Part shown: piece after piece, positions 63,855 through 64,000 of the stretch | Layout: each line of letters starts with the position of its first letter | Numbering within the stretch: the stretch's first letter is position 1 | Source: Acidobacteriaceae bacterium | Lineage (GTDB): Bacteria; Acidobacteriota; Terriglobia; Terriglobales; Acidobacteriaceae | Direction: 5' to 3' | Length of the DNA stretch: 64,000 nt | NCBI GenBank assembly: GCA_003138365.1 | Contig: PLFY01000088.1 | Coordinates: forward strand, 1 to 64,000 | Translations under genes and position numbers: made by a program | The notes under the pieces: generated by a model | Seen by the model: only the letters and a program-made list of their open reading frames with translations | What the model was told of the DNA's origin: nothing | Database searches by the model: none

Positions 63855-64000
63855 GTGAACCTGGTTCTTGACGACATAACGGCGGCCTCGCCGGCGGCTG
63901 GCAACAGTTGCAGCCTTGAAAACTACCTTGCGCTTCCCGACCACTCGATGGACGCGCGCATTCGAGAGGCGCGAGTCAAGCTCGGCGCCACCACTATCCT
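63855..64000 (+). CDS. nadA: Quinolinate synthase, N-terminus (cut by window edge)
   Basis: Starts with GTG: MNLVLDDITAA, then SLENYLALPDHSMDARIREA, then KLGATTIL, which is the start of NadA before its HHYQ-type segment. NadA forms quinolinate from iminoaspartate and DHAP with a [4Fe-4S] cluster. The other NAD gene nadB is at 58 kb; the two are not in one operon. Confidence 0.8.
   Translation, partial: MNLVLDDITAASPAAGNSCSLENYLALPDHSMDARIREARVKLGATTI

Overview
The window is high-GC chromosomal DNA, most likely from an Acidobacteriota (Terriglobia-like) organism. I infer this from gene content: a TonB-dependent receptor with an N-terminal carboxypeptidase-regulatory domain, a DUF6599 protein, a secreted carboxypeptidase-regulatory/TPR protein, a DUF2264 Tat substrate and many short dispersed hairpin repeats. 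No rRNA or species-level marker is present, so the assignment is inference.

Layout. 1-7.7 kb: an EF-G-like GTPase cut by the left edge, a repeat-rich spacer, an AAA-type ATPase, and the overlapping purine pair purL-purF. 7.9-18.7 kb: an accessory region between tRNA-Leu(CAA) and tRNA-Thr(CGT). It holds a TOPRIM fragment of topA, two copies of one small gene (one stopped by a nonsense codon), a partial RIT-type recombinase element inserted into a DUF1016 nuclease gene, a GAF-GGDEF fragment, a Fic gene behind a repeated palindrome, one solitary type I-C-like CRISPR repeat, a VapBC pair, and a tyrosine integrase next to tRNA-Thr. 18.9-30.2 kb: mostly vertical genes (DUF2007-like, DUF6599, Mrr nuclease, trmFO-GNAT, TPR protein, moeA-moaC, GH30). 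30.2-38.4 kb: a transposase tail, a membrane protein/HTH pair, HicAB, a prolyl oligopeptidase, kdsA, and two VapBC pairs enclosed by two paralogous HhH-fold genes. 38.5-56 kb: pyrG, macro-domain protein, TonB receptor operon, hfq-hflX-nudix, a TIR/NDT-like operon, DUF2264 protein, tandem lipoproteins, gltA, coiled-coil protein, NYN nuclease. 56-64 kb: polX, nadB, terC, M28 peptidase, tatB-tatC and the start of nadA.

Pathways represented: purine (purL, purF) and pyrimidine (pyrG) synthesis, NAD (nadB, nadA), molybdenum cofactor (moeA, moaC), KDO/LPS (kdsA, implying a Gram-negative envelope), TCA cycle (gltA), tRNA modification (trmFO), Tat export (tatBC, with a plausible Tat substrate in the DUF2264 protein) and RNA regulation (hfq, hflX).

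The most unusual signal is a set of short dispersed repeats that cross gene boundaries. A covarying 28-nt hairpin occurs once between moeA and moaC and once in frame inside nadB. A GAYCAGG-type heptamer array occurs in several spacers and also encodes part of the PurF leader. A 27-nt element sits beside purL and encodes the C-terminus of a GNAT protein. A 58-nt exact copy of the gltA 3' end lies between two diverged lipoprotein paralogs. No complete new defence or metabolic system is evident; the TIR/NDT-like operon and the HhH/VapBC block are the best functional candidates.
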